A stretch of 64,000 nucleotides of DNA from Achromobacter anxifer (GCF_903652925.1 NZ_CAHLAR010000012.1:1-64000), one strand, 5' to 3'; positions 33,783 through 42,942 are shown, counted from the stretch's first letter. The notes: generated by a model not told the origin, from the sequence alone. Numbers and translations are program-made.

Positions 33783-35464
33783 GCGCGTCCGCCCCGGCCC
33801 CGCGCAGCGGCGGCGAACTGCTGGTCGCGCAGTTGCAGGCCTATGGCGTGGAGCGCGTGTTCATGGTGCCGGGCGAGAGCTTCCTGCCCTGCATCGACGC
33901 GCTCCATGCCCGGCGCGACCTGATCGAAACCGTGGTCTGCCGGCAGGAAGGCGGCGCGGCCTACATGGCGGAAGCCCACGGCAAGCTGAGCGGCCAACCG
34001 GGCATCTGCTTCGTCTCGCGCGGCCCGGGCGCGACCAACGCCGCCATCGGCGTGCACACCGCCCGCGAAGACTCCACGCCCATGATCCTGTTCATCGGCC
34101 AGGTGGGAAGCGACACCGTAGACCGCCAGTGCTTCCAGGAAGTGGACTACCGCGCCATGTACGCGCCGCTGGCGAAATGGGTCGCGCAGATCGAACGCGC
34201 CGACCGCATCCCGGAATACCTGGCACGCGCCTGGGCCATCGCCACCGGCGGCCGGCCGGGGCCGGTCGTGCTGGCCTTGCCGGAAGACATGCTGGCCAGC
34301 CTGGCGCATGCCGAACTGGCCGCTCTGCCGCCCGCGCCCCGGTCGCAGCCCGCCGTTGCCGACATGCAGCGCCTGCGCGAATTGCTGGAAGCGGCCGAAC
34401 GCCCCCTGCTGCTGCTCGGCGGCTCGCGCTGGCCGGACGCCGCGCGCCTCGCCGTGCGCGACTTCGCGCTGCGCTTCGACCTGCCCGTGGCCACCGCCTG
34501 GCGCCGCCTGGAACTGTTCGACAATGACCATCCCAATTTCGTCGGCCAGGTCAGCGCCAGCATGCCCGCGCACCAGAAGCGCGCCGTCATGGACAGCGAC
34601 CTGGTGATCGCGCTGGGCACGCGCCTGTGCGAGCCCACCACCATCAACTATGAATGGCTGGCCTCGCCCACGCCGCGCCAGACGCTGGTGCACATCCACC
34701 CCGACGCCAACGAGATCGGGCGGCTGTGCCTGCCGGCGCTGGGCATTGTCGCCAGCGTGGACGGCTTCGCCCAGGCCGCCGCGCAATTGACGCCGACGCC
34801 GGGCTGGCGGCCGCGCCGCCGCGGTTCCGAGGCCGCGGCGCCCGCGCCCACGCTGTCGCCCACGCCCGGCCCGCTGGACCTGAACGCGGCGGCGCGCCAC
34901 GTCGCCGCCACCTTGCCGCCGCAAGCCTGCGTCACGGTGGGCGCGGGCAACTATGCGCTCTACGCGCACCGCCACATCGCGTTCAAGGGCCCCGGCAGCC
35001 AGCTGGCGCCCGCGGTCGGCGCCATGGGTTACGGCCTGCCGGCGGCCATCGCGGCCAAGCTGCGCCGCCGCGATGCGCCGGTCATCTGCTTCGCCGGCGA
35101 CGGCTGCTTCCAGATGACCATGCAAGAACTGGCCACCGCCGCGCAGTACCGGCTGGGCATCGTGGTCCTGGTGTTCAACAACGGGCTGTTCGGCACCATC
35201 CGGCTGCACCAGGAACGCGCCTATCCCGGCCGCGCCCTGGCCACCGACCTGGTCAACCCCGACTTCGCGCTGCTGGCGCGCAGCTATGGCGGCTACGGCG
35301 CCGCGGTCGAGCGCAGCGAGGATTTCGCGCCGGCCTACGACGCCGCGCTGGCCTATGCGCGGGAACATCGCATGCCGGCCATCGTCGAGCTGCGCTACGA
35401 CGCCGACATCATCCTGCCCGACCGCACGCTCTCGCAGCTGCGGCCGGCGGAGACAGCTGCATGA
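33779..35464 (+). CDS. TPP-dependent acetolactate-synthase-like enzyme
   Basis: A 561-residue three-domain ThDP enzyme. Glu57 (VVCRQEGGAAYMAE) is the cofactor-activating glutamate; FVSRGPGATNAAIGVHTA and STPMILFIGQV are typical of the acetolactate synthase/benzoylformate-decarboxylase group; the ThDP-Mg motif spans FAGDGCFQMTMQELATAA to VFNN. It probably decarboxylates or carboligates a 2-oxo acid made by the downstream dehydrogenase. No small regulatory IlvN-type subunit is nearby, which argues against a biosynthetic AHAS. It overlaps both neighbours by four bases. Confidence 0.88.
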   Translation: MSASAPAPRSGGELLVAQLQAYGVERVFMVPGESFLPCIDALHARRDLIETVVCRQEGGAAYMAEAHGKLSGQPGICFVSRGPGATNAAIGVHTAREDSTPMILFIGQVGSDTVDRQCFQEVDYRAMYAPLAKWVAQIERADRIPEYLARAWAIATGGRPGPVVLALPEDMLASLAHAELAALPPAPRSQPAVADMQRLRELLEAAERPLLLLGGSRWPDAARLAVRDFALRFDLPVATAWRRLELFDNDHPNFVGQVSASMPAHQKRAVMDSDLVIALGTRLCEPTTINYEWLASPTPRQTLVHIHPDANEIGRLCLPALGIVASVDGFAQAAAQLTPTPGWRPRRRGSEAAAPAPTLSPTPGPLDLNAAARHVAATLPPQACVTVGAGNYALYAHRHIAFKGPGSQLAPAVGAMGYGLPAAIAAKLRRRDAPVICFAGDGCFQMTMQELATAAQYRLGIVVLVFNNGLFGTIRLHQERAYPGRALATDLVNPDFALLARSYGGYGAAVERSEDFAPAYDAALAYAREHRMPAIVELRYDADIILPDRTLSQLRPAETAA

Positions 35465-35763
35465 AGCCGCTGCTGCGCCGCGTATCGGCGCCCGCCTCGC
35501 CGCCCTTACGGCTGAGCTGGAATGGCCAGCCGCTGCAGGCGCACGAAGGCGACACCGTGCTGACGGCCGTGCTGCTGGCCCAGCAACAACTGCGCATCAC
35601 GCTGGGCGCAGGCGCGCCGCGCGCAGGCTTCTGCCTGATGGGCGCCTGCCAGGACTGTTGGTTGCAGACGGCCGCCGGAGCACGCCTGCGCGCCTGTACC
35701 ACCCAGGCCGAGGACGGCATGGTCCTGGTCAGCGCCTTGCCTGGAGAACTCCCATGCCCTTGA
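35461..35763 (+). CDS. 2Fe-2S ferredoxin-like subunit of amine dehydrogenase
   Basis: A 100-residue protein with plant-type ferredoxin spacing: Cys58, Cys63, Cys66 (FCLMGACQDC) and Cys79. It resembles the small (gamma) subunit of HcnABC hydrogen-cyanide synthase, opine oxidases and D-hydroxyproline dehydrogenase, which bridges the two flavoproteins. Its stop overlaps the next gene by 10 bp and its ATG overlaps the TPP gene stop. Confidence 0.88.
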   Translation: MKPLLRRVSAPASPPLRLSWNGQPLQAHEGDTVLTAVLLAQQQLRITLGAGAPRAGFCLMGACQDCWLQTAAGARLRACTTQAEDGMVLVSALPGELPCP

Positions 35764-37142
35764 ATCCGCCCGGCTCCAGCGGCGCGCCGCGCATGGTGGT
35801 GGTAGGCGCCGGCCCGGCCGGCGTACGCGCCGCGCAGACCCTGCTGCGCCACGGCGTGCGCCCGGTGATCGTCGACGAGGCCGCCCGGGCCGGCGGCCAG
35901 ATTTACCGCCAAGGCGCTGCGCCGCGCGGCAGCGCGCGCCAGCGCTACGGGTTCGAATGGCGCCGTGCGCAGGCCATCCACGCCGCCGGCGCCGACCTCG
36001 CCGCCCGCGCCGACTATCTGGCGGGCACGGCGGTCTGGAATGCCGCGCCAGGCAACCTGGACCTGGTCCGCGATGGCGCACTGGAAACGCTGCCCTATTC
36101 CCGTCTGCTGCTGGCCACCGGCGCCACCGACCGCGTGCTGCCCTTCGCGGGCTGGACCTTGCCCGGCGTCTACTCGCTGGGCGGCGCGCAGATCGCGCTG
36201 AAAAGCCAGAACTGCGTGTTCGGACCGCGCATCGTGTTCGCCGGCACCGGCCCCCTGCTCTACCTGGTCGCCTACCAATACGCGCGCGCCGGCGCCCAGG
36301 TGCAGGCAGTGTTGGACAGCGCCCCCATGAGCGGCCAGGCCCGCGCCGTGCCGGCGATGCTGAACCAGCCCGCCATGCTGGCCAAGGGCCTGTATTACCT
36401 GGGCTGGCTGCGGGCCCGCGGCGTGCCCGTGCACCACGGCGCGCAACTGGAATCCGCACAGGGCGCATCCCGGGTCGAGGGCGTGCGCGCCCGCATCGGC
36501 GGCGAGACACGCCTGATCCCTTGCGACGCGCTGGCCGCGGGCCACGGACTGCGCGCGGAAACCCAGCTGGCCGATCTGCTGGACTGCGCCTTCGAATTCG
36601 ATCCGGCCCAGCGCGCCTGGCTGCCGCGCCGCGACGCCGACGGCCGCAGCTCGGTAGCCGGCGTCTACCTGGCCGGCGACGGAGCTGGCATAGGCGGCGC
36701 GGTTTTGGCCGAGCTGGCGGGCGAGCGCGCCGCGCTGGCCATGCTGGCCGACAGCGGCATCACAGTCAGCCCGGCCAGGGTGCGGGCGCTGGCCCGCCGG
36801 CAGGCCCGGCTGGCGCGCTTCCGCCACGGCCTGGACCGGGCCTTTCCGCTGCCCGGCGCGGGCGGCGGTTGCGACGACGCGGTCATGGTCTGCCGCTGCG
36901 AGGAAGTGAGCGCGGGCGCCTTGCGCGCCGCCGCCAGGGAGTACGCCATCGACGATCTCAACCGGCTGAAGGCGCTGACGCGCATAGGCATGGGCCTGTG
37001 CCAGGGGCGCATGTGCCAGGCCGGCGCCGCCGAGCTGCTGGCCGACTGCCGCGGCGTGGCGCTGGCGGACATAGGCCGCCTGCGCGGCCAGGCGCCGGTC
37101 AAGCCCTTGAACCTCGCCATGCTGGGCAAGGTGGAATCATGA
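35754..37142 (+). CDS. FAD/NAD(P)-binding amine dehydrogenase alpha subunit (HcnB/OoxA-like)
   Basis: A 462-residue flavoprotein: MVVVGAGPAGVRAAQTL (FAD ADP-binding), GGQIYRQGA, the second dinucleotide site around IVFAGTGPLLYLVAY, and GVYLAGDGAGIGGAVLAELAG near the end. A C-terminal BFD-like cluster site is marked by VCRCEEV and LCQGRMCQ. The architecture equals HcnB, opine oxidase A and D-hydroxyproline dehydrogenase alpha. GGAG lies eight bases before the ATG. Confidence 0.9.
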   Translation: MPLNPPGSSGAPRMVVVGAGPAGVRAAQTLLRHGVRPVIVDEAARAGGQIYRQGAAPRGSARQRYGFEWRRAQAIHAAGADLAARADYLAGTAVWNAAPGNLDLVRDGALETLPYSRLLLATGATDRVLPFAGWTLPGVYSLGGAQIALKSQNCVFGPRIVFAGTGPLLYLVAYQYARAGAQVQAVLDSAPMSGQARAVPAMLNQPAMLAKGLYYLGWLRARGVPVHHGAQLESAQGASRVEGVRARIGGETRLIPCDALAAGHGLRAETQLADLLDCAFEFDPAQRAWLPRRDADGRSSVAGVYLAGDGAGIGGAVLAELAGERAALAMLADSGITVSPARVRALARRQARLARFRHGLDRAFPLPGAGGGCDDAVMVCRCEEVSAGALRAAAREYAIDDLNRLKALTRIGMGLCQGRMCQAGAAELLADCRGVALADIGRLRGQAPVKPLNLAMLGKVES

Positions 37143-38257
37143 CCCCTCTGCACACGGAAGTGGCCATCATCGGCGCCGGCCTGGTGGGCGCCAGCGCCGC
37201 CCTGGCGCTGCGCCGCGCCGGCGTCGCCACCGCGCTGATCGATAGCGGCGCAAGCGGCGCCCGCGCCAGCGGCGTCAATTTCGGCGGCGTGCGGCGGCAG
37301 GGCCGCTCCATCGAGCAGCTCTACCTGGCGCAGCGTGCCCACGGCATCTGGGCGCGCCTGCCCGAACTCATCGGCACCAGCGCCGAATACGTGCGCAGCG
37401 GCCACCTGAAGCTGGCCCGCACCGCAGCCGACCTGGACAAGCTCTGCGCCTACCGCGACAAGGTGCGCGATTTCGACCTGGGCCTGGAGATCATCGAGGG
37501 CGCCGAATTGCGCCGCCGTTATCCCGCGCTGAGCCCGGACATCGTGGGCGGCTCGCTCTGCCCGGAGGACGGCCAGGCCAATCCGCGCCTGGTCGCTCCC
37601 GCCTTCGCGCTGGCCGCCGCGCGCGCCGGCGCCAGCGTGCTCGAACATTGCGCCATCGCCCATGCGGACACCCAGGGCGGCGATTTCCTGTTGACGGCGG
37701 CCGACGGCCGGCGCATCCGCGCCGCCACGGTCATCAACGCGGCGGGCGCCTGGGGCGCCGCGGTCGCGGGCTGGTTCGGCGACCATCTGCCCTTGCAGGT
37801 CAAGTATCCGACCATGCTGGTCACCGAGCCACTCACACCCCAGATAGGCGTGTCGCTGGGGGTGGAAGGCGGCGGTTTCTACGCCCGCCAGGTGGCGCGC
37901 GGCAATATCGTCATGGGCGGCGGCTACGGCACGGCCTTGCCCGGCGACCGCAGCCGCCCCGGCCGCGCGGCGCTGGCCGGACTTGGCCTTGCGGCGCCCG
38001 CCGTCCTGCCCGCCCTGGCCTGCGCCAGCGTCATCCGCTGCTGGTCGGGCATCGAAGGCTACTTCGCCGACAAGAATCCCGTCATCGGCTTCAGCCCCCG
38101 GGTGCCGCGCCTGCTGCACGCCTTCGGCTTCTCGGGCGGGGGCTTCCAGATCGCGCCGGCGGTGGGCGAGGTCATCGCCGAAATGGCCACGGGCCGAGGC
38201 GGCCTGATGATGGCCGAGCGCTACTCGGCCAGCCGTTGGGAGGCGGCGGCGGGATAG
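37139..38257 (+). CDS. FAD-dependent amine oxidoreductase beta subunit (HcnC/DadA-like)
   Basis: A 372-residue DAO-fold flavoprotein: AIIGAGLVGASAALALRRAG (dinucleotide site), SGVNFGGVRRQGRSIEQ, ATVINAAGAWGAAVAGW and C-terminal IEGYFADKNPVIGFS with FGFSGGGFQIAPAVGE, as in HcnC and D-amino-acid dehydrogenases. It should carry the site that oxidises an amino or imino acid, with electrons passed via the alpha and ferredoxin subunits. It is the last gene of the operon, coupled by ATGA. Confidence 0.9.
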   Translation: MTPLHTEVAIIGAGLVGASAALALRRAGVATALIDSGASGARASGVNFGGVRRQGRSIEQLYLAQRAHGIWARLPELIGTSAEYVRSGHLKLARTAADLDKLCAYRDKVRDFDLGLEIIEGAELRRRYPALSPDIVGGSLCPEDGQANPRLVAPAFALAAARAGASVLEHCAIAHADTQGGDFLLTAADGRRIRAATVINAAGAWGAAVAGWFGDHLPLQVKYPTMLVTEPLTPQIGVSLGVEGGGFYARQVARGNIVMGGGYGTALPGDRSRPGRAALAGLGLAAPAVLPALACASVIRCWSGIEGYFADKNPVIGFSPRVPRLLHAFGFSGGGFQIAPAVGEVIAEMATGRGGLMMAERYSASRWEAAAG

Positions 38258-38337
38258 CGTCGACGCGCCAGCCGGGCATGCCGCTTGCTGCGCTGCTTGC
38301 TGTCGCCCGCCCCATCGCGGCCATCCGGAGTATCGCC

Positions 38338-38595
38338 ATGACCCGCCCCCGCGTTTTCCCTCCCGCCGAAAACGGCGTCGAAGAATCCAGCCGCCCCGAC
38401 CTGGGCCCGAGCGATTCCTCGGACTCGGCCAGCGACCTGCCGCCGGATCTGGTCCATACGGACAGCGACGCGCAGGGTACCGGGGATCGTGAAAGCGCCA
38501 ATCCACGCGACCGCGACCACGAGGGCGCGGACATCGCCGCCGACCGCGTCACCGACGCGGAGCATGCCGGCGTCGTGCGCAAGCGCCCGGGCTAG
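38338..38595 (+). CDS. Small acidic disordered protein
   Basis: An 85-residue protein dominated by Asp, Ser, Glu and Arg (for example SDSSDSASDLPPDLVHTDSD) with no hydrophobic core, so intrinsically disordered. The ATG has CGGAG eight bases upstream. I do not recognise a domain. Comparable acidic small proteins are common in Achromobacter and Bordetella. It precedes a set of envelope stress-like genes. Confidence 0.6.
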   Translation: MTRPRVFPPAENGVEESSRPDLGPSDSSDSASDLPPDLVHTDSDAQGTGDRESANPRDRDHEGADIAADRVTDAEHAGVVRKRPG

Positions 38596-38697
38596 CCCCA
38601 CGACGCAGCGCCGAAACGCTGCCAGGCATGGCAATTGCTGGCCCGCTATCGGCATTGCGCTCTCGCCGAGAGCCCCGCAGCTTATCTGGAGGTTCCC

Positions 38698-39255
38698 ATG
38701 AAAACCCGTTACCTGACCGCCGCCATCCTCTCCTGGACGGCGCTGGCCGCCGCCCAGGCGCAAACGGCGCCGCCCCCTGCCCCCGCAGCCGCCTCGGAGG
38801 CGAAACTCGACAGCGCCGACCGCGACTTCCTGGAAAGCGCGGCCGAGGCCGGTCAGACGGAAATCGCGGGCAGCAAGCTTGCCCTGGAGAAGGCCCGCAG
38901 CCCGGACATCAAGGCCTATGCGCAGAAGATCATCGATGACCACGGCAAGGCCGGCCAGCAGTTGGCGTCGCTGGCCCAAAGCAAGGGATACGAAGCTCCC
39001 GGCGAGCCCTCCCTGGTGCAGAAGGCCAAGCTGAAGGCCCTGGGGCTGCGGGATGACAGCTTCGACTCGGCCTACATCGATGAAATCGGCGTATCCGCGC
39101 ACCAGGATGCGGTGAAGCTCTTCACAGAGGCTTCCAATGAAGCCAAGGACCCCGACGTCAGACAGTTCGCCATACAGACCCTGCCGGTGCTGCAACAGCA
39201 CCTGGACAAGGCGACCGAGCTGCAACAGCAGCAGGCCAACGCGTCCAAGAAATAA
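38698..39255 (+). CDS. DUF4142 periplasmic protein
   Basis: A 185-residue protein: signal peptide (MKTRYLTAAILSWTALAAAQ, then AQT), Pro/Ala linker, then a DUF4142 four-helix domain with DRDFLESAAEAGQTEIAGSK, IKAYAQKIIDDHGKAGQQL and the paired C-terminal helix LPVLQQHLDKATEL. The fold is ferritin-like in appearance but lacks an obvious di-iron site. GGAGG lies before the ATG. Function unknown; often stress induced. Confidence 0.88.
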   Translation: MKTRYLTAAILSWTALAAAQAQTAPPPAPAAASEAKLDSADRDFLESAAEAGQTEIAGSKLALEKARSPDIKAYAQKIIDDHGKAGQQLASLAQSKGYEAPGEPSLVQKAKLKALGLRDDSFDSAYIDEIGVSAHQDAVKLFTEASNEAKDPDVRQFAIQTLPVLQQHLDKATELQQQQANASKK

Positions 39256-39321
39256 GCCCCGCCGGCTCCGGCGCAAACCGCAGGTGTAGCCAGACCAATA
39301 CGCCTGCCGCAGGACACGCAT

Positions 39322-39558
39322 ATGGATCATGAGGAACTATTGGCCCAGATGATCGCCACGCCAGCGGCGGATCGGAGTTTCCATGAATGGCCCGAAGTGC
39401 TGGCCAACTACGCGGAATGCCTCGCGGCGCTCCAGTTGCGGCTGCGGCGCGAGGAGATGGAGGAGCTCATCCGGGTAGGCGCCGACTTCTACCGCACGCT
39501 GGCGCGCGCCGAACAATACCGGCGCGCGTCGGTGTGGGACGGCAACACGCCGCCCTAG
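39322..39558 (+). CDS. Small helical hypothetical protein
   Basis: A 78-residue protein, mostly helical by residue pattern (LANYAECLAALQLRLRREEM, EELIRVGADFYRTLARAEQY). No family recognised. An AGGA lies nine bases before the ATG. Codon use matches the neighbours, and it is convergent with the PRC-barrel gene. Confidence 0.55.
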   Translation: MDHEELLAQMIATPAADRSFHEWPEVLANYAECLAALQLRLRREEMEELIRVGADFYRTLARAEQYRRASVWDGNTPP

Positions 39559-39570
39559 CCGTCCAGCGGT

Positions 39571-39969
39571 TTACCAGTAAGGATCCTGGTTGTAATACTT
39601 GTGCAGGCTCGTGGCCCAGGTTTCGTCCGCCATCCTGGGCCAGTCGTCCTTGTCGAAACCAGGCGCGTTCTTCAGGACTTCCTTGTCCACGTTCAGGATG
39701 AAGCGCTTGTTGTCCGTGTCCAGCGTCAGGGCCGACCAGGGAATGGCGTAGAGCTTGTCGCCCATGCCCAGTATGCCGCCGCGGGACAACACCGCGTAGG
39801 CAACCCGGCCGCGCGGCACGTCGATCATGATGTCCTTGATGAACCCCAGCCCTTCCCCTGCCCCATTGACGACGTCGTTGCCCTCCAGGGTATCCGCCGC
39901 CATGACTTCAGGACCGGGCCCCGAGCCCGCGCCCTTGAATTCGCCAACGATATTGGTCTGATGCTCCAT
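39571..39969 (-). CDS. PRC-barrel domain protein
   Basis: A 132-residue cytoplasmic protein with one PRC-barrel domain (residues about 20-85): VMAADTLEGNDVVNGAGEGLG, IKDIMIDVPRGRVAYAVLSRGG and GDKLYAIPWSALTLD. PRC barrels bind proteins or RNA and occur in stress and envelope contexts. AGGAGA is five bases before the ATG; a longer frame to 40170 has no support. Confidence 0.85.
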   Translation of the reverse strand: MEHQTNIVGEFKGAGSGPGPEVMAADTLEGNDVVNGAGEGLGFIKDIMIDVPRGRVAYAVLSRGGILGMGDKLYAIPWSALTLDTDNKRFILNVDKEVLKNAPGFDKDDWPRMADETWATSLHKYYNQDPYW

Positions 39970-40353
39970 GCGTCTCTCCTGTGCGGGGACCATCCCCGCG
40001 TTGAACTTCGATGACGGCGGCATTGGCGCGCCATCATTCCTCGGCCGGAGGTTTCCGGATTCGAGCAGATGGCTACAGCAAGCGGCGTACCCGTGCGGCA
40101 GGGATGCGCGCGGGCGGGATCGAGTGAGTCCGCCCGTCGTGACAGCGCCGGCGGCTCCGCGCGCAGGCATGCCATGCCGTCGGTAGATTTTTCCGATGCG
40201 CCCGTTCCAGCGGCAGGCCGCAATCCGCGGCTCGGCAGGCTCCGGTCCGCGCGGGCCAGGTCCGACGCCGCCAAGCGCCGCGCCAGCCTGGAGATGGAGA
40301 CAGGAATGGCGCTTGCGGGTCCGATCCCGCCACTCTCAAAAAGGAGCGCATCC
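39970..40353. other. Divergent intergenic region, 384 bp
   Basis: No gene supported. It contains the promoters of the PRC-barrel gene (minus) and the Pro-rich secreted protein (plus). A hairpin GCGGGGA-CCA-TCCCCGC (39983-39999) would sit in the 5' leader of the minus-strand mRNA, just ahead of its ribosome binding site, and could affect its translation. Confidence 0.45.
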
Positions 40354-40716
40354 ATGAAGGCATCGATGAAGATCCGTACCCTCGCCCACGGCCTGGCCCT
40401 TGCGGCCGCCCTGACATCGGCCAGCGCGTTGGCGCAGTCCGCGGCCCCCACCTCTCCCTCCAATACGCCCAACGACAGCACGGCGGTTCCGCCCAACCGG
40501 CCCGTGCCGCCGGGACAGGTGCCGCCGGCGCCCAACGCGGCGCCCAACACGCCAAGCAATCCGCCCAACCTGGACCGTCGCGGCCACATGGACCCGGACA
40601 GGCACCCCAACGAAAAGCCGGGTCACCATCGTGAAGCCAATGACAACGTGCCGGGCACCCCTGGCGGGGGTTCCGCGCCGCCGCCGGGATACCCGAACAC
40701 CGGTGGTTCCAAGTAG
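40354..40716 (+). CDS. Secreted Pro/Asn-rich disordered protein
   Basis: A 120-residue protein with AAGGAG before the ATG. A signal peptide (LAHGLALAAALTSASALAQ) precedes a low-complexity tail of Pro, Asn, Ser and Gly (SPSNTPNDSTAVPPNRPVPP) with a His/Asp stretch near GHMDPDRHPNEKPGHH. No folded domain is visible. Probably a periplasmic or surface-exposed protein; the His/Asp stretch might bind metal. Confidence 0.65.
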   Translation: MKASMKIRTLAHGLALAAALTSASALAQSAAPTSPSNTPNDSTAVPPNRPVPPGQVPPAPNAAPNTPSNPPNLDRRGHMDPDRHPNEKPGHHREANDNVPGTPGGGSAPPPGYPNTGGSK

Positions 40717-40892
40717 GCGGCGGCGCGACGGGCAACGGCTTGAAAGACAAGTTGTTTACTTGTGTGCAGTGCGACTGGCCGGTTCTTCACATTCCTTAAA
40801 GAACCCCGAAAAGTTTCGGCCTGCTCGGCCGATACATTGCGCGGCTGCGGTCCTCCAGACCGGAAAACAAAGCCGCCCAATCGAGGTCGTCC

Positions 40893-41849
40893 ATGCCGGA
40901 AGTCGTTGTCTATGTCAGAAGCCAGCCGCAGCTGGGCGACCAGATCGTCGCCCTGCCCACGCTCTACCAGCTCAAGACCTGGTGGGCATCGAAGCGGATC
41001 CGGGTCGTCGCCCGCGACGACCTGGGCGGCTTCTATCGCTCGGTTCCCTGGGTCGACGAGTTCGTCCGCGCCGCCACCTTCGGCGACTACCTGCGCAGCC
41101 TGAAGAAAAACACCGGGGTCTGCGTGAGCCTGCATCACAGCAGCGAACGCTTCGGCCTGCTCAACCTGCTGCGCCTGCCGGCCATGCGCTTCGGCTTTCG
41201 CAATGCGCGGCTCAGCGACCTGGTCTGGACCCACTGCCACCGCAAGAATATTGGCGAATACATCGGCCTGGCCAACCTGCGCCTGCTGGCGTCGTACCGG
41301 CGCTTCGACGCCGAAGCCGCCGCCCGCCGCTGCTTCCAGACGCTGGCCCATCCGCACCGGCACGACGTCCTGGGCGCCGACGTGGTCCTGATTCCAGGCG
41401 GGGGCGCCGGCGCATTCAAGCGCTGGAGCCTGCTGAACTACCTGCGCCTGGCCGAGAGGCTCAAGCTGCTGCTGGGACCGGACACCCGTTTCCTGTTCGT
41501 GCTCGGCGCGCAGGAAGCGGCGGAACGCCAGAAGCTGGAAACCATGCGGCGTCCGGAGTTCTCCATTGCCTTCTGCCGCCCGCTGCGCGAGCTCAGCGCC
41601 ATCATGCTGCGGGCGCGCCTGGTCGTGTCCAACGATTGCGGCCCCTCGCATATCGCGCAAGGGGCCTGCGTGCCCTACGTCGGCATCTTCAACGAAGCCA
41701 ATCCCGAATGGTTCTGGGACCGGCCCTACTCGGCCGCCGTCGTGCCCGAACATCCGCGGGACGGCATCAACTCCATCACGCCCGATGACGTGCTGGGCGC
41801 CTGCCGCAAAGTCCTGGAGCATCATGCGCATCCTGCATACGCTGGCTGA
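40893..41849 (+). CDS. Glycosyltransferase family 9 (heptosyltransferase-like)
   Basis: A 318-residue GT-B enzyme: RSQPQLGDQIVALPTLYQLK at the N-terminus, nucleotide domain from VVLIPGGGAGAFKRWSLLNY, and C-terminal LVVSNDCGPSHIAQGACVPY with VGIFNEANPEWFW, the donor site of heptosyltransferases. It lacks any membrane helix. The GT4 gene starts 26 bp before its end, so the two are co-translated and probably act on the same LPS core or glycan. Confidence 0.87.
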   Translation: MPEVVVYVRSQPQLGDQIVALPTLYQLKTWWASKRIRVVARDDLGGFYRSVPWVDEFVRAATFGDYLRSLKKNTGVCVSLHHSSERFGLLNLLRLPAMRFGFRNARLSDLVWTHCHRKNIGEYIGLANLRLLASYRRFDAEAAARRCFQTLAHPHRHDVLGADVVLIPGGGAGAFKRWSLLNYLRLAERLKLLLGPDTRFLFVLGAQEAAERQKLETMRRPEFSIAFCRPLRELSAIMLRARLVVSNDCGPSHIAQGACVPYVGIFNEANPEWFWDRPYSAAVVPEHPRDGINSITPDDVLGACRKVLEHHAHPAYAG

Positions 41850-42942
41850 GCGCAGCCTGGGCGGCCTGGAGTTCCGCGTTCTCGAACAATCAGGCTGGCT
41901 GCATGGCCATGGATACGAAGTCGCCATCGCCGCGCCCGCCGACAGTGAAATCAGCCGCGTGGCCCGGCAGCGTGGCCTGCGCACCGTGGATCTCGACTTC
42001 AGCCGCGCCTATTCGCCATCGACGATCCTGAAGCTGCGCCGCGCCGTCAAGGCGCTGCGCATCGACGTCATCGACAGCCACAGCCGGGCGGACGGCAAGA
42101 CCGCCGCGCTCTGCCGCGACCTGTGCGCGGTCGTCAGGACGCGCCACTTCGCCAAGTCCATGCGCAGCTCGCCGCGCCGCCGGCTGGAATGGAAGCTCGG
42201 CTGCGACCACGTCATCGCCACCAGCCACATGGGCAAGCAGGAAATCCTGGCCGCGGGCCTGGCGGCCGACAATCGGATCAGCGTGGTCGGCGAATGGGCC
42301 GCGGACGAATTCTTCCTGCGCGAAGAGGACCCGCATGCGCGCCTGCGCACCCGCCAAGCGCTGGGAATCGACGCCCCCGAGGACGCCTGCGTCATCGCCA
42401 CCATAGGCATGTTGCGCCCCGAGAAAGGCCAGGCCGACCTGCTGCGCGTGGTGCAGCGCCTGCGCGGCCTGGGCCTGCCGGCGACCGCGCTGGTGGTCGG
42501 CAGGCCGACGGCCAGCACGCAATCCTATGGCCAGGCGCTGCACCAGCTGGCCGCGGACCTGGGCATCGTCCGGCACACCATCTTTGCCGGACACCGCAAC
42601 AATGTGTCGGAGACGATCCGCGCCGCCGACGTGATCCTGGTGCCGTCCGCCACCGAGGCCTGGTCCCGCATCGTGCCCGAAGCCTACGCCGCGGGCCGCC
42701 CGGTCGTCGCCAGCGAAGTCGGCGGACTGCCTGAAATCGTCGCCCCCGGCCTGACGGGCTGGCTGGCGCCGCCGGGCGACATCGCGGGCTTTGCGGATCG
42801 CATCATGCAGATACGCAGCCAGCCCGAACGTGCCGGGATCCTGGTCGCGAACGCCAGGGCCTACGCGGAAACCAACTTCCGGCTGGCCGGCAAGATGTTC
42901 AGCACTTTGGAAGCATACAAACGGACACTAGCCGGCGGCTGA
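41824..42942 (+). CDS. Glycosyltransferase family 4
   Basis: A 372-residue GT-B retaining enzyme: MRILHTLAERSLGGLEFRVL with the acceptor-side GG loop, DVIDSHSRADGKTAALC, the donor-domain start CVIATIGMLRPEKGQADLLR, and the E-x7-E signature EAWSRIVPEAYAAGRPVVAS. It should add a sugar from a nucleotide donor in the LPS core pathway with the overlapping GT9 enzyme. GGAG lies before the ATG. Confidence 0.9.
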   Translation: MRILHTLAERSLGGLEFRVLEQSGWLHGHGYEVAIAAPADSEISRVARQRGLRTVDLDFSRAYSPSTILKLRRAVKALRIDVIDSHSRADGKTAALCRDLCAVVRTRHFAKSMRSSPRRRLEWKLGCDHVIATSHMGKQEILAAGLAADNRISVVGEWAADEFFLREEDPHARLRTRQALGIDAPEDACVIATIGMLRPEKGQADLLRVVQRLRGLGLPATALVVGRPTASTQSYGQALHQLAADLGIVRHTIFAGHRNNVSETIRAADVILVPSATEAWSRIVPEAYAAGRPVVASEVGGLPEIVAPGLTGWLAPPGDIAGFADRIMQIRSQPERAGILVANARAYAETNFRLAGKMFSTLEAYKRTLAGG

